Source: an uncultured Poribacteria bacterium
Lineage (GTDB): Bacteria > Poribacteria > WGA-4E > WGA-3G
DNA length: 64,000 nt
Reading direction: 5' to 3'
NCBI GenBank assembly: GCA_951828385.1
Contig: OX639973.1
Coordinates: 3,463,200-3,527,199 of the forward strand
The translations under genes and the position numbers were made by a program. Below, one piece after another: positions 9,501 through 17,820 of this stretch (position 1 is its first letter; each line of letters starts with the position of its first letter). Below the pieces are notes generated by a model. It saw only the letters and a program-made list of their open reading frames with translations, did no database searches and was not told where the DNA came from.

Positions 9501-10736
9501 TTTTGCGAGGAGTAGCGCTGCGACACCCGCGACGTGCGGGGATGCCATAGAGGTACCGGTGAGCAGCCGGTAGCGGTTATCAATCTGTGTGCTGAGAATC
9601 ACGTTGCCGGGGGCACCGATATCTATGGAGGCCCCGAAATTGGATTGATAGAACCGCTGCTGATTCTGCTCGGTAGATGCGACAGCGATGACTTTCCGGT
9701 AAGCAGCGGGGAAGATAGCAGCAGCCTTCTGAGAATTGCCGGCAGCAGCGACTAATACAGCACCATGTGCATAAGCGTAATCAATTGCATCCTGAATAAC
9801 GAAAGAGCGGCGCTCACTGCCCCAACTCATGTTAATGACGCTTGCACCGTTGTCGGCTGCGTAGACGATCGCCGATGCAGAGTCATCATCCTGCATGCGC
9901 GAACTTCCACCGAGCGAGAGCCCTGCGCGTATCGCCATGAGCGGACACTCCCATGCGACCCCAGCGATTCCGATCCCGTTATCTGGCATAGCCCCTGCAA
10001 TGCCAGCGACATGTGTGCCGTGTCCGCTTTCATCAATAGGTTCGTTATCCCCTTCAAGATAATCACCCTCTGCTTGTATATTGGGGGCATCGGTAAAATC
10101 CCACCCATAAACATCGTCAATGTAGCCGTTGCCGTCGTCATCAAGCCCGTTTTCTGGGATCTCGCGAGGATTTATCCACGCTTTGGGTGCCAAATCACTG
10201 TGTCTATAATCAATACCGGAATCGATAATAGCAATGACGACGCTCCGGTTCCCTTTTTCGATTGCCCAGGCCTGCGGTAATTTCATCAGTGGCAGACTCC
10301 ACTGCTCAGGATATTTCGGGTCATTCGGGACGACCGCGTCTGCCAGTGTCGGACGGAGATAATTATATTCGACGGCTTCAACGAGCGGGTTCTGTTGGTA
10401 TGCTGCTTTGAGTGCTTCAAGGGGTGCGTCCGGAGAAAACCGTAACAGGTAGATACGCTTTAGATTCGGATTGAGCGATGGACGCGCGAGATATGGAAAG
10501 AGTAGATGCAGCGATTCTACATTGTGTTTTGCGTGCAGAATGGAGATGGGGGCGTTCGCATGCAACTGCTCAAGGTCTGTTGCTGCCTCTGGTGTCAAAC
10601 GGATTAGCAGTTCGCCGGGAGTGATATGTGAACGGATATCCGTCAAAGGTGGCTCCTCTGCTTTAATCAGCGAGAATTCGGAGCAGATTATAATTAGAAG
10701 TAAGATGCCTATCGGCAAAATCTTAGAACATTTCAT
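6537..10736 (-). CDS. Large secreted subtilisin-like serine protease with FG-GAP repeats and T9SS-type tail
   Basis: 1399 residues. A signal peptide (residues 1-26) is followed by a prodomain resembling fervidolysin-type propeptides (ITPGELLIRLTPEA), then an S8 catalytic domain with D172 (IIDSGID), H239 (SGHGTHVAG) and S396 (GTSMASPHVAG); all three catalytic residues are present. After about residue 640 come FG-GAP/VCBS-type repeats with calcium-loop words such as DTDGDG and DFDGDGN, then a fibronectin-III-like section, and a C-terminal domain from about 1310 (VRVYPNPVRP ... GIYIYVLEF) like those that direct secretion through the type IX system or the related FlgD-like fold. An extracellular or surface-bound protease is the likely product. 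ATG at 10736. The lipid kinase follows closely on the same strand. The substrate cannot be told from sequence. Confidence 0.9.
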   Translation of the reverse strand: MKCSKILPIGILLLIIICSEFSLIKAEEPPLTDIRSHITPGELLIRLTPEAATDLEQLHANAPISILHAKHNVESLHLLFPYLARPSLNPNLKRIYLLRFSPDAPLEALKAAYQQNPLVEAVEYNYLRPTLADAVVPNDPKYPEQWSLPLMKLPQAWAIEKGNRSVVIAIIDSGIDYRHSDLAPKAWINPREIPENGLDDDGNGYIDDVYGWDFTDAPNIQAEGDYLEGDNEPIDESGHGTHVAGIAGAMPDNGIGIAGVAWECPLMAIRAGLSLGGSSRMQDDDSASAIVYAADNGASVINMSWGSERRSFVIQDAIDYAYAHGAVLVAAAGNSQKAAAIFPAAYRKVIAVASTEQNQQRFYQSNFGASIDIGAPGNVILSTQIDNRYRLLTGTSMASPHVAGVAALLLAKRPALTHEEVRHILINTADPVYQEDSDELDEKFVGAGTVNAERALFASGALQARILAPETNSGGADAITFIGDTGGYKFQSWQLSYGESTVPTEFIPFTQPAVTQKISETLAVWNTTTVPEGIYTVRLTVTATDGHQTHDQVVLSVDRTPPQVISLTATETLYGDRSLTVFTWATDDVTRNTLYYRREGSLAPFAPFSTTDLGVEHSLSLGFDTGTYQFFVESENITNLKTREDNGGAFYVIDVVGGHISPSGFTEKSLDIPPLHIASVTADFDTDGQPEIVGSPLSSDAANDELQAAILAIYERLPSGRYELVHTVESVENLSNLEGVITWAVDDTDGDGLLEILATDDERTFLIESSTPQGYPHQIIWETPFLSGGTITDLDRDGQKEILGADNNNDRLLIFEYDNATNTLVEKAALVNETLGSNVFAQRFAIDDFDGDGNTELVAGDSEGDLFIYESAATNTFRLEWQTQLPLKNITQLASGDLTGDDSPEFVVGGLLSLPDNPSGPVLWKFFVFTHTPRGYALLTEGEREATLAIAPHRRNANSLAIADLDRDGANNLIIATYPNLYVTQWDGTALRALWHQRVEKTPMLFTAELNQNGFNEFYINLEDGIYRFESVFATDPDGVDRLTPWNVEAKPLTEKAVQVTWTAMPMEPKVVDTRQTPLTAETAIVQPPNLPTFQAFTVYRAEGEKEEAPSDDAFEQIRENLTVTRFLDRRVTTNNTYWYAITTKDTNGTETARTEPVAATPREPPQLIRAAYHQPGAETQPTQLEFQIDAPKAVSGKKSMSENVWVIVTYDRRMNLGIADESRYVLRKLKRIDGVSPVSAIRDRMGKRALLAFDTESLLEHFGQPLTATDQYEISVSNVADIDENAIRGATRPLEIPTSIRETAVSDLTQVRVYPNPVRPNVADKGVITFDRIPIGTRIQLFTTKGELLETLDVTEQDHNEKKWWLTSNNTADVSTGIYIYVLEFNTEKKIGKIAVIK

Positions 10737-11199
10737 AATGGCTGTTCAGTTGTTCAAATCAGGATTTACAGGATGATGTGTCTTTTTCGTCAACTACCCA
10801 GGCCAAAATTGGGTATTGTAAAAAGCATAAAAATAACGCATATATTGGCGTTAACAAGTTGAGTTATTTTAGCATATTACTGAATAAAAAAATAGCAAAA
10901 GCGAAATTAGGACATCTATCGGTTATTAACTGCCCATCTTTAAATTGTAGATAGATTAGTTCATAGTTGTGCAATTTTTGCGGCGTACTTGGTCAAATAC
11001 GATCTGCATCACCGCACTGCTTCGCAGTGAGTACCGGTCAGAACGGGCAATGAATGGTTTCCCTACTACAAACGGGGCTACTCCCAAGTTTAGAACGGGC
11101 AGATTACCAGTTTATAGAAACGCTTAAATAAAAGCAAGAGCCTTGCCATTAGCGAATAGTTGATGACAAGGCTCCTGTTATGTCTATCTAACGGTCAGA
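10737..11199. other. Intergenic region with dispersed repeat and terminator
   Basis: No gene supported. The part near 10979-11015 carries the dispersed motif GCGGCGTACTTGG...CGATCTGCAT also found at 369-400 (opposite strand) and at 14872-14905. The stretch 11041-11060 contains GAACGGGCAATGAAT and a CTACTACAAACG word resembling the 41330-41460 repeat. A terminator lies at 11138-11174. Confidence 0.55.
11138..11174 (-). terminator. Rho-independent terminator of the substrate-binding protein gene
   Basis: On the minus strand, GAGCCTTG pairs with CAAGGCTC (arms 11167-11174 and 11138-11145), and the stem is followed by TTGCTTTTATTT. It lies 25 bases past the stop codon of the gene ending at 11200. 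Confidence 0.65.
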
Positions 11200-12393
11200 T
11201 TATTCTTCTCCGAAGGGCTGAAGTTGCCCATCTTTCACGATATGCACAACCCGTTCTTCAACCTGATCATACATCGCCTCGCCGTTCTCGTCGAAAGAGA
11301 ACTTGCCTAAAATAGTGTCGAAATCCATTGTCATCGCCAATGCATCTCGGATAGCTGCTGCGTCTGTCGATTGCGCATTCATAACCGCGTTAGCGAGAAT
11401 ATGAAGGGTCGCATACGCCTGCGCCGCCCACGGTAAAGGTTCAGAACCGTATTCGTCCATATAGGCCTGGACGAAGTCTTGGTTTCTCGGTGCCTCAGAC
11501 CCAACAGACCATCCAGAAATAGTTATTGCACCCTCGGCAGCATCGCCTGCTGCTTGGATCTCTTTTATAGTCAAATCAGCAACAATAAAGTGAACGGAGT
11601 CGGGAATACCGATATCGCGCCCTTGTTTGATAATCTCAACCATCTCTGTTGACAGAGCAGAGATAAAGAGTGCCTCAGGCTGCGGATCCAGGTTCATTAT
11701 ATTGGTTAATTGCGTCATAAAATCGGGATCGTCGGTTTGGAAGGTTTCTTGGGTCAGAATCTTAACATCGTTCGCCTCAAGTTCCTTCACTACTACCTCG
11801 TTGTTGCTTGTAGAGTAGGTATCCTCGGCATCATATATCGTTGCCACTTGTGTATAACCGAGTCCCGCCTGCGTTATCTTCATACCAACTGGGGTCAGTA
11901 TATTTGTGGCGAGACCGGTGCGGAAGACGAAATCTCCAATCTCTCCGCTCAAACCGGCAGCGGCAGAGATCGGGCTAAAAGCGATCACCCCCGCCTCTTG
12001 TGCGATCGGAAACGCTTGTTCAAGATGCGTTGAGATACCAATCCCAATGATAGCGGGTACTTCTTGATCCACCAATGTCTGAACGGCTGCTTTTGCGCCC
12101 TCTGCGGTACTTAGAGTGTCCTCAGGGACGAAGGTGATACTCGGACCGCCGAGCATATTGATCTCTTCTCTTGCTAACTCAAGGCCCTGTTGCATTGGAA
12201 TTCCATAGGGTTCGGCATAAGTCCCCGTCCGTGATACAGCAACACCGATAGTAATCTCTTTATCCATCATTGGAGGCGTTTCAGCATCAGGCATTATTGA
12301 AGACTTAATTCTTTCGCAGCTGGAAAGCCCGACAGTCATAGCAGTAATTGCTGCCACTACAAACGTGAATGTCATGATTCTTCTTATGTTCAT
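11200..12393 (-). CDS. ABC transporter substrate-binding lipoprotein (Peripla_BP_6, branched-chain amino acid type)
   Basis: 397 residues. The N-terminus has a lipoprotein signal with lipobox LSSC at about residues 23-26. The rest matches the type I periplasmic binding fold of the Leu/Ile/Val family (ITIGVAVSRTGTYAEPYG, LAREEINMLGG, PAIIGIGISTHLEQAFPIAQEAGVIAFSPISAA). The start is supported by AGGAG upstream of the ATG at 12393. No permease or ATPase gene is adjacent, so this is an orphan receptor or works with a transporter coded elsewhere. The ligand may be an amino acid, urea, an amide or an aromatic compound; sequence does not decide. It has its own terminator, so it is probably transcribed alone. 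Confidence 0.88.
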   Translation of the reverse strand: MNIRRIMTFTFVVAAITAMTVGLSSCERIKSSIMPDAETPPMMDKEITIGVAVSRTGTYAEPYGIPMQQGLELAREEINMLGGPSITFVPEDTLSTAEGAKAAVQTLVDQEVPAIIGIGISTHLEQAFPIAQEAGVIAFSPISAAAGLSGEIGDFVFRTGLATNILTPVGMKITQAGLGYTQVATIYDAEDTYSTSNNEVVVKELEANDVKILTQETFQTDDPDFMTQLTNIMNLDPQPEALFISALSTEMVEIIKQGRDIGIPDSVHFIVADLTIKEIQAAGDAAEGAITISGWSVGSEAPRNQDFVQAYMDEYGSEPLPWAAQAYATLHILANAVMNAQSTDAAAIRDALAMTMDFDTILGKFSFDENGEAMYDQVEERVVHIVKDGQLQPFGEE

Positions 12394-12727
12394 GTTAAAT
12401 CTCCTTTACTTTACAAATGAAAAATTCTGGCGGGACCCATTATGAAAACGCCACCGCTCTTAACCCTATTCGTTATCAAAAAACGAGTTATTATACCAAG
12501 TTACTCTAATACCTAAAACCACCTTGACACCAAGCATTCCAACCAGACGTTTCGGTGTAGATATTTTAGCTTTACCTATTATTTCATAGTTGGAAGTTAT
12601 TGTCAACGGAAAACGGATAGATCAGGAAATATTTACAATCTAAGTTAACGTAGGTTAGTTTGTTGGGTTTCGCTCTATTTATCTTTTTGAGTGGGTCATC
12701 GAACATCGGAAGCACAATTCACACACG
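12394..12727. other. Intergenic region upstream of the substrate-binding protein gene
   Basis: No gene seen. A TATAAT with an upstream TG (extended -10) reads leftward at 12490-12495 and could serve the binding-protein gene, but it overlaps a sequence (ATACCAAGTTACTCTAA) like the ends of the MITE-like elements at 436 and 22618, so its role is uncertain. Confidence 0.4.
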
Positions 12728-13636
12728 CTAAAATACATCCAACACTTTTGCAGTCTTTTCATCAACAATTGCGGTCAGGATATTTCCGCGGCTGTGATTA
12801 GAGAAACGGACTACCCATACGAACCCTTGAAAAGAGGGGTAGGCGTGAACCCCGATTTGATCACCTAAAGCGACTTTGACACGCGCATCCGATTTTGCAA
12901 TGAGAAGTATAGCGTCCCCTTTTTGGCAGGGATAAAGTCTTCGAGTTTCGAGCGAACTTATTATCTCTTTGCCTTTATCTGCCTCTGTGGGCAACACCTT
13001 CAGGTTTTGCTGCGTGAGCCTCCGAAGCAGTGCAGCGTGTCGTCGATACGCGCCTTGGTGTTTCTGATAACCTTCGAGTCCGTAGGCAATCGGAATCTTT
13101 TCATATTGTGCTGCGCACATCTCTGCAGCATCTGCTTCAAGTTGGAGTGCCTTTACATAATCGCCTTGCTGTTCCGCCATTTCCCGTTGTTTCCTGAAAA
13201 ATGTCGGATAGATACCGAACTCGTAAAACCGATTCGGGTAGCGCGGCAGCCACATTGCGATAAACTTTGCGATATTTTCACGTTCAGCATTCAGGATCGA
13301 TTCGGTAGTTTCTGATTTCTGCCAAGCAATTCTGGCACGCTTGCGATGGTGTTCATAGCGATCCTGAATCTCGCGCGTCTCTTTTTTTGAGCGTGCCGTC
13401 CACTGCTTGTATCCGCGCCGGATGTAGTAGTCGTGTGCGATCTCGTTCATAGGGACAGAGATGCGTTTAAGGCATTCTGCGGCGGCTTCGTGCCAGAGAG
13501 CGAGTTTTCCGAAGTCCGCAGTCCGTGTGTAGCGTTTAATAAAGATGTCAGCAGTCGCTGTGCCTTCGCGGATTGCTATACACGGCTGCGTAATTAGAAG
13601 GAATAAGGGAAAAAGCAATGGGGCAATAATTTTCAT
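12728..13636 (-). CDS. Secreted hypothetical protein rich in charged helices
   Basis: 302 residues. A signal peptide covers about residues 1-22 (MKIIAPLLFPLFLLITQPCIA). The mature part is rich in Arg, Lys, Glu and Trp and looks mostly helical (FGKLALWHEAAAECLKRI, RAWIAWQKSETTE-like stretches). The C-terminal third (DAILLIAKSDARVKVALGDQIGVHAYPSFQGFVWVVRFSNHS) looks like a small beta domain. I do not recognise the family. It is a single gene on the minus strand between the binding-protein and epimerase genes, with no shared operon signal. Confidence 0.6.
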   Translation of the reverse strand: MKIIAPLLFPLFLLITQPCIAIREGTATADIFIKRYTRTADFGKLALWHEAAAECLKRISVPMNEIAHDYYIRRGYKQWTARSKKETREIQDRYEHHRKRARIAWQKSETTESILNAERENIAKFIAMWLPRYPNRFYEFGIYPTFFRKQREMAEQQGDYVKALQLEADAAEMCAAQYEKIPIAYGLEGYQKHQGAYRRHAALLRRLTQQNLKVLPTEADKGKEIISSLETRRLYPCQKGDAILLIAKSDARVKVALGDQIGVHAYPSFQGFVWVVRFSNHSRGNILTAIVDEKTAKVLDVF

Positions 13637-13654
13637 GGCAGAAACCTGTGAACG

Positions 13655-13751
13655 GCAGTTTCTATAGACATAATACCCCTACGGGGTGAAGAAAGTGTCG
13701 GAAAAACCGTGTTACAATGCTCAAAATCCGTTGGTAGCAACTTGGGTTACT
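13655..13751. repeat. Partial MITE-like repeat overlapping the epimerase stop codon
   Basis: GTAGCAACTTGGGTTACT at 13734-13751 matches the right-hand end of the elements at 436-601 and 22618-22783, and TCTATAGACATAATACCCC...GGGGTG at 13660-13688 matches their internal hairpin motif. The left end is missing or lost. The stop codon of the aldose epimerase (13747-13749) lies inside it. Confidence 0.4.
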
Positions 13752-14742
13752 TTAGCATGAAGCGGACGGTTCCAGAGAATGTTTCATCAGGTGCGAGTAC
13801 GATTACGCCTGCGGGAATGCCTCGCGCCTCAAGGTTGATAGCATCTGTTGGACACGTATAAGGCTCAAAACAGATAGCATCCCTGTCCGGGGGTGTATAG
13901 ACAACCAATTCTCTGAACTGCGCGTCGGATTCCATTACCATACCGTATCCGGTATCCTTATTCTCAATGAGGCATCGACTGACACCGTCAGTTAATTGAA
14001 CATCTGTGAAAACGTGATCTAACTTCAGTTGCGAAAACGGTTGTCCATTTTGTAGATCAAGCGTGCCGGTAACATCGTGCTGTTCTCCAGTTGGAACAAG
14101 GACTTCATCAAGCTCCCAATATTTGGCGGCGGGGACAGTAATAATTGCCTCAGCTGCATCTGCTTCGGTGCCGAGGTCAACACTAAAATAAGGGTGGATA
14201 CCGAAACCTACTGGCATATTCTGGTTGCCTGTATTTTTGATGGAAATCCCCATGGTTAATACGGCATCTTTGAGCGTATAGGTAATCTCAATTTTAAAAG
14301 GGAACGGATATTGGCGGACGACTTCGGGAAAATCTTGAGAATTAAGCGAGCACACCAAAGTCGCTCCGTTTTCATCAGCGATATGGCTTTCGACCTGATA
14401 CGGCTGATTTAATAACAGACCGTGGATTGTCGTTGGAGCTTCGGGTGATTTGTCAAATTGATAGGTCTCACCGTCAAACTGCCATGTGCCGTTTCGGATT
14501 CGGTTCGGGAACGGGAACAGAATCGGATTGCCATAAGCGGTCGGGCGTTCTTCCAATGTGGCAAGGTCCGGCGGTGCGTCTATTAAGTTCAACCAAGTAT
14601 CTCCGTCTGCGACCTTGAAAGCGTAGCAGTTATTTCCGAGTGCAGGCACGATCTCAGCGACTGCTTTTCCATCTTGCTGGACGTAGTAAACCTGAAATCC
14701 GTCAACCGTCTTTACTGCGACTGAATACGTTGTATGCGCCAT
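13747..14742 (-). CDS. Aldose 1-epimerase (galactose mutarotase family)
   Basis: About 331 residues from the ATG at 14742. The family interconverts alpha and beta anomers of aldoses. Visible landmarks are TIHGLLLNQPY (substrate His), GFGIHPYF (catalytic His) and CFEPYTCPTDAINL (catalytic Glu). I chose 14742 over the longer frame opening at 14901 because GGAG lies 8 bases upstream, the protein then begins MAHTTYSV, and the upstream part of the longer frame is coded by a dispersed repeat (14795-14930). The last codons and the stop lie in a MITE-like repeat end. It is followed on the same strand side by a ThuA-like gene upstream, consistent with sugar metabolism. Confidence 0.85.
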   Translation of the reverse strand: MAHTTYSVAVKTVDGFQVYYVQQDGKAVAEIVPALGNNCYAFKVADGDTWLNLIDAPPDLATLEERPTAYGNPILFPFPNRIRNGTWQFDGETYQFDKSPEAPTTIHGLLLNQPYQVESHIADENGATLVCSLNSQDFPEVVRQYPFPFKIEITYTLKDAVLTMGISIKNTGNQNMPVGFGIHPYFSVDLGTEADAAEAIITVPAAKYWELDEVLVPTGEQHDVTGTLDLQNGQPFSQLKLDHVFTDVQLTDGVSRCLIENKDTGYGMVMESDAQFRELVVYTPPDRDAICFEPYTCPTDAINLEARGIPAGVIVLAPDETFSGTVRFMLK

Positions 14743-14794
14743 CGTCTTTACTCCATCTGCGTTTACGAGTATTGTTGAAAGTAAGAGAAGAATT

Positions 14795-14930
14795 TTTATT
14801 ATACCTTGCGGAGAAACGCCGTGAATTTGAACCTTTGACGTGCCTTCCATACATCCGCCCTCCATTTTGCGGCGTACCCGTCCATAAGCGATCTGCTTCA
14901 TTACGGGCTACGGGTTTGGTTAGAAAGATG
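14795..14930. repeat. Dispersed intergenic repeat (ends in CATTACGGGCTA)
   Basis: Shares words with the two-copy repeat at 30200-30426 (CCTTGCGG..., CCGCCCTCCATTT, TTCATTACGGGCTACG) and with the GCGGCGTAC...CGATCTGC motif at 369-400 and 10979-11015. It looks like a composite of two repeat families. Confidence 0.5.
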
Positions 14931-14972
14931 GAAGCCTACCATTCTTCCTTTTTTCCACACCACTATCTTCTA

Positions 14973-15584
14973 CTACGCTTTGGCACACCAGTGAATGCCG
15001 CGTTGTAATACCTCTCGGAAATTCGGATTAGAAAAAGTGACATCGTCGTGTCCACTTTGGAGGCAGAAGACGCGGGATTGTCCATATTCACGCGCCCACC
15101 CCAGTACATCCATGCTGTTTGGATGATCGACTGTCAGCAGGATCGCGCTATCGTCGCCAGCGGATGTCATGGTATAGGTTTCATCTCCCATCTCCCATTC
15201 GGTGAGTCCTTTGGTGATCGGATGGTTTGCATCAGCGATTTGTACCTGCAGTGTTTGTCGTGGATGGTATCCGAAATCTCGATCCTGAATTCCGCACATT
15301 TCGGAATAGGCATCCCATTCTGGAAACGCGAGGATCGCATGATGGAGAATCACCATGCCCTGTCCGCGTTCTGTTAAACCGAGAATTGCGCTGGCTTGTG
15401 ACTCCGTCGGATATGGACGGTGAAAGTTGTAAAAGACAACAGTGTCATAGTCCGTTTGATCAGGATCGTCTACAAAGTCATCCAGATCTTCTCGGACGAA
15501 TTGGAGTCCCTCCATACTTTCAAACACTGCATCAAATTGTTTTTCCTGAAATCCATGTTCGCCGGTAACGACTGCGACTTTCAT
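14973..15584 (-). CDS. ThuA-like domain protein
   Basis: 203 residues, ThuA family with a class I glutamine amidotransferase-like fold. Typical stretches are MKVAVVTGEHGFQEKQFD, TVVFYNF, GQGMVILHHAILAFPEW and GWAREYGQSRVFCLQSGHD. In this family the nucleophile Cys of true amidotransferases is not kept, and roles in trehalose or other sugar conversion are proposed. The ATG at 15584 has GAGAGG seven bases upstream and gives the usual family N-terminus; a frame from 15608 is possible. No signal peptide, so cytoplasmic. It may be transcribed with the aldose epimerase downstream, separated by a 230-base repeat-containing gap. Confidence 0.85.
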   Translation of the reverse strand: MKVAVVTGEHGFQEKQFDAVFESMEGLQFVREDLDDFVDDPDQTDYDTVVFYNFHRPYPTESQASAILGLTERGQGMVILHHAILAFPEWDAYSEMCGIQDRDFGYHPRQTLQVQIADANHPITKGLTEWEMGDETYTMTSAGDDSAILLTVDHPNSMDVLGWAREYGQSRVFCLQSGHDDVTFSNPNFREVLQRGIHWCAKA

Positions 15585-15637
15585 AATTTTTCCTCTCAAA
15601 GTTTCCATTCATTTCGGAAGATTAAAGACAGAAATTT

Positions 15638-15886
15638 TTAATATCGCGCCCACTGCCATAATTGTCCTAAGGTCGGGCGTTTGCCGTACATCAGAATCCC
15701 AACCCGATAGATTTTTCCGCTGATAAGTGTAACGAGCAGGACAGTCGCGCACATCACTAAGATGTTCAGCAGAATTTCCCACAAAGGCGGCATTAGCACA
15801 TTGATACGCATGAACATAAGTATCGGCGAGAAAAACGGAATGTGTGAGAGCAGTACACTGAGTGTCGAATCGGGGATCCTAAACAA
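15638..15886 (-). pseudogene. Remnant of ABC-2 type permease (C-terminal end only)
   Basis: The frame carries PDSTLSVLLSHIPFFSPILMFMRI and ends SGKIYRVGILMYGKRPTLGQLWQW, which is the last 80 or so residues of a NatB/YhaP-like ABC-2 permease of about 400 residues. The N-terminal 80 percent is missing. It is joined in a different frame to the truncated ATPase gene upstream, as expected after a deletion with both end points inside the two genes. Confidence 0.7.
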
Positions 15887-16395
15887 AGGAGTGTCATGTT
15901 AATCGGGTCCAGTCCGGAAAAGGGTTCATCAAGGATAATCAACTCGGGTTTGTGGATGACCGTCGTGATGAACTGAATTTTCTGGGCCATTCCTTTAGAA
16001 AGTTCATCAATCCGCTTGTTTCCCCATTCCGACAGCTGCATTTTCTCTAACCACCGCTCAATTTCACTGAGTGCTTGCTGCTTGTACAAACCTTTTAATT
16101 CAGCGATAAAGAGAATGACATCCCGTACCTTCATTTTGCGGTACAAGCCGCGTTCCTCCGGCAGATACCCAATCTGGTCCAAAAAATCTCGGACCTGCCG
16201 ATTGTCACTGAACGTTATGCTGCCTATATCTGGCGCAATAATGTCCATTATCATGCGAAGTGTCGTTGTTTTTCCAGCACCGTTGGGACCCAAGAGTCCG
16301 TATACACTCCCCTTTTCAATACCGAAGGAGATATCCGACACCGCCGTGAAGTCACCAAAGCTTTTATGAACGTTTTCGAGTTGAAGGAGGTTCAT
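15793..16395 (-). pseudogene. Truncated ABC transporter ATP-binding subunit
   Basis: The first 168 or so residues are a normal NatA-type ABC ATPase: Walker A GPNGAGKTT (36-44), signature LSKGMAQ (132-138), Walker B ELIILDE (151-157) and the D-loop SGLDP. After INMTLL the similarity stops, and the frame runs through permease DNA in the wrong frame to a stop at 15793. About 100-130 C-terminal residues, including the H-loop histidine, are gone. With the permease remnant this points to a single deletion of roughly 1.3-1.6 kb near 15885-15895. An assembly join is the other explanation. The pair would once have formed an exporter. Confidence 0.75.
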
Positions 16396-16446
16396 CGTTT
16401 TTATACCAAAATTCGCGAAAGCGTACTGACACGTATTGTGTCCGAT

Positions 16447-17625
16447 CTAATCGATAATTGCCTGATAGGTGAGGACACGGAATTGGGCGTGGAATGGGGA
16501 ATCGCCGATCAATTGGGTCATTAAGATGCCGATTAAGTTTTCAACGGGATCAATCCAAAATGTCGTACTCGCGAGACCGCCCCAACTGTAAGTGCCTTCA
16601 GACCCCAAGCTATTGGTATCGGCGACGTTGGTGACAACGGCAAATCCGAGTCCGAAGCCGCATCCGGTTCTCTCAAGGGGGTGCCAATCGTCAGAGATAT
16701 GATTCATTCTGATGAGTTCAACGGTTTTTCTTCCGAGGAGTCGCACGCCATCGAGTTCACCATCGTTGAGCAACATCTGACAGAATCGGAGATAATCCGC
16801 GGCTGTCGATTGTAAACCTGCGCCACCGGAGTGGAAGAAACTCAGAGGTCCGCTCGAAACAGGCGCGTTCTCAATTACCTGAATACCACCGTCTTCTGCG
16901 GGTTCATATAACGTCGCATATCTATCAGCCTTATCGTCCGGCACCGAGAAAGCGGTGTCGTTCATACCTAACGGGTTAAGGATACGAGTTTTCAAAAATT
17001 CCTCAAAGGGTATACCCGATACGACCTCTACAAGATAACCGAGTACGTCGGTAGACATCCCGTAGTTCCACGCACCACCAGGATGGTGAAGGAGCGGAAT
17101 ATTTCCGAGTTCTTGCGCCATATTTGCGAGGTCTCCGCCGTAGAAATTCGCTGCTCTATACCGCTCATTAATCGGATGCTCCCAGTCCCCACCGTAGATA
17201 AGCCCAGAGGTATGTGTCAGCAGATGCTTTATTGTCATCTCTCGCTCGGCATCAACAATAGCCTCGCCACCTTCCGTGTAAACCTGCATATCCTTGAAAG
17301 CGGGAATCAATTCAGAGACGGGTGTGCCGAGCTGGAAATGTCCTTCTTCGTAGAGCATCATCACAGCGATGCTGGCAATCGGTTTCGTCATAGAATAGAT
17401 GCGGAAGATGGTATCAAATCCAACGGGTTTCGCAGTCGCGACATCTTGCGTGCCGAATTTTTCAAAATGGACGAGTCTGCCTTCACGTGCGATCATTGTT
17501 AAAGCGCATGGGATTTTACCGTCGTCAACCCAGCGTTGCATGACTGGGCTAATACGCGCTAACCGCGAGGTTGACATGCCGACATCTTCAGGCACCGCCC
17601 GCGGTAATCCTTCATATATTGTCAT
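16447..17625 (-). CDS. Serine hydrolase, beta-lactamase/EstB family (copy 1 of 4)
   Basis: 392 residues, class C beta-lactamase/penicillin-binding-protein fold as in family VIII esterases. The nucleophile motif is S78-M-T-K81, with Y188 in WNYGMSTD as the second motif; WGG in TYSWGGLASTTFW stands in place of KTG. No signal peptide, so cytoplasmic, unlike copies 3 and 4. AGGAG lies six bases before the ATG at 17625. It is most similar to the next copy (GLPRAVPEDVGMSTSRL in both). Esterase or amidase activity is more likely than antibiotic hydrolysis, but the substrate is unknown. The four copies lie head to tail on one strand and came from tandem duplication. Confidence 0.85.
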   Translation of the reverse strand: MTIYEGLPRAVPEDVGMSTSRLARISPVMQRWVDDGKIPCALTMIAREGRLVHFEKFGTQDVATAKPVGFDTIFRIYSMTKPIASIAVMMLYEEGHFQLGTPVSELIPAFKDMQVYTEGGEAIVDAEREMTIKHLLTHTSGLIYGGDWEHPINERYRAANFYGGDLANMAQELGNIPLLHHPGGAWNYGMSTDVLGYLVEVVSGIPFEEFLKTRILNPLGMNDTAFSVPDDKADRYATLYEPAEDGGIQVIENAPVSSGPLSFFHSGGAGLQSTAADYLRFCQMLLNDGELDGVRLLGRKTVELIRMNHISDDWHPLERTGCGFGLGFAVVTNVADTNSLGSEGTYSWGGLASTTFWIDPVENLIGILMTQLIGDSPFHAQFRVLTYQAIID

Positions 17626-17635
17626 CAAAATCTCC

Positions 17636-17818
<183 letters not shown>

Positions 17819-17820
17819 CC

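Noticed and set aside
12490-12495. TATAAT upstream of the binding-protein gene as a promoter
   Set aside because: No good -35 at the right distance, and it coincides with a MITE-end-like sequence; left as uncertain.
14743-14901. N-terminal extension of the aldose epimerase
   Set aside because: The extra codons are dispersed repeat DNA; a ribosome site and normal family start are at 14742.
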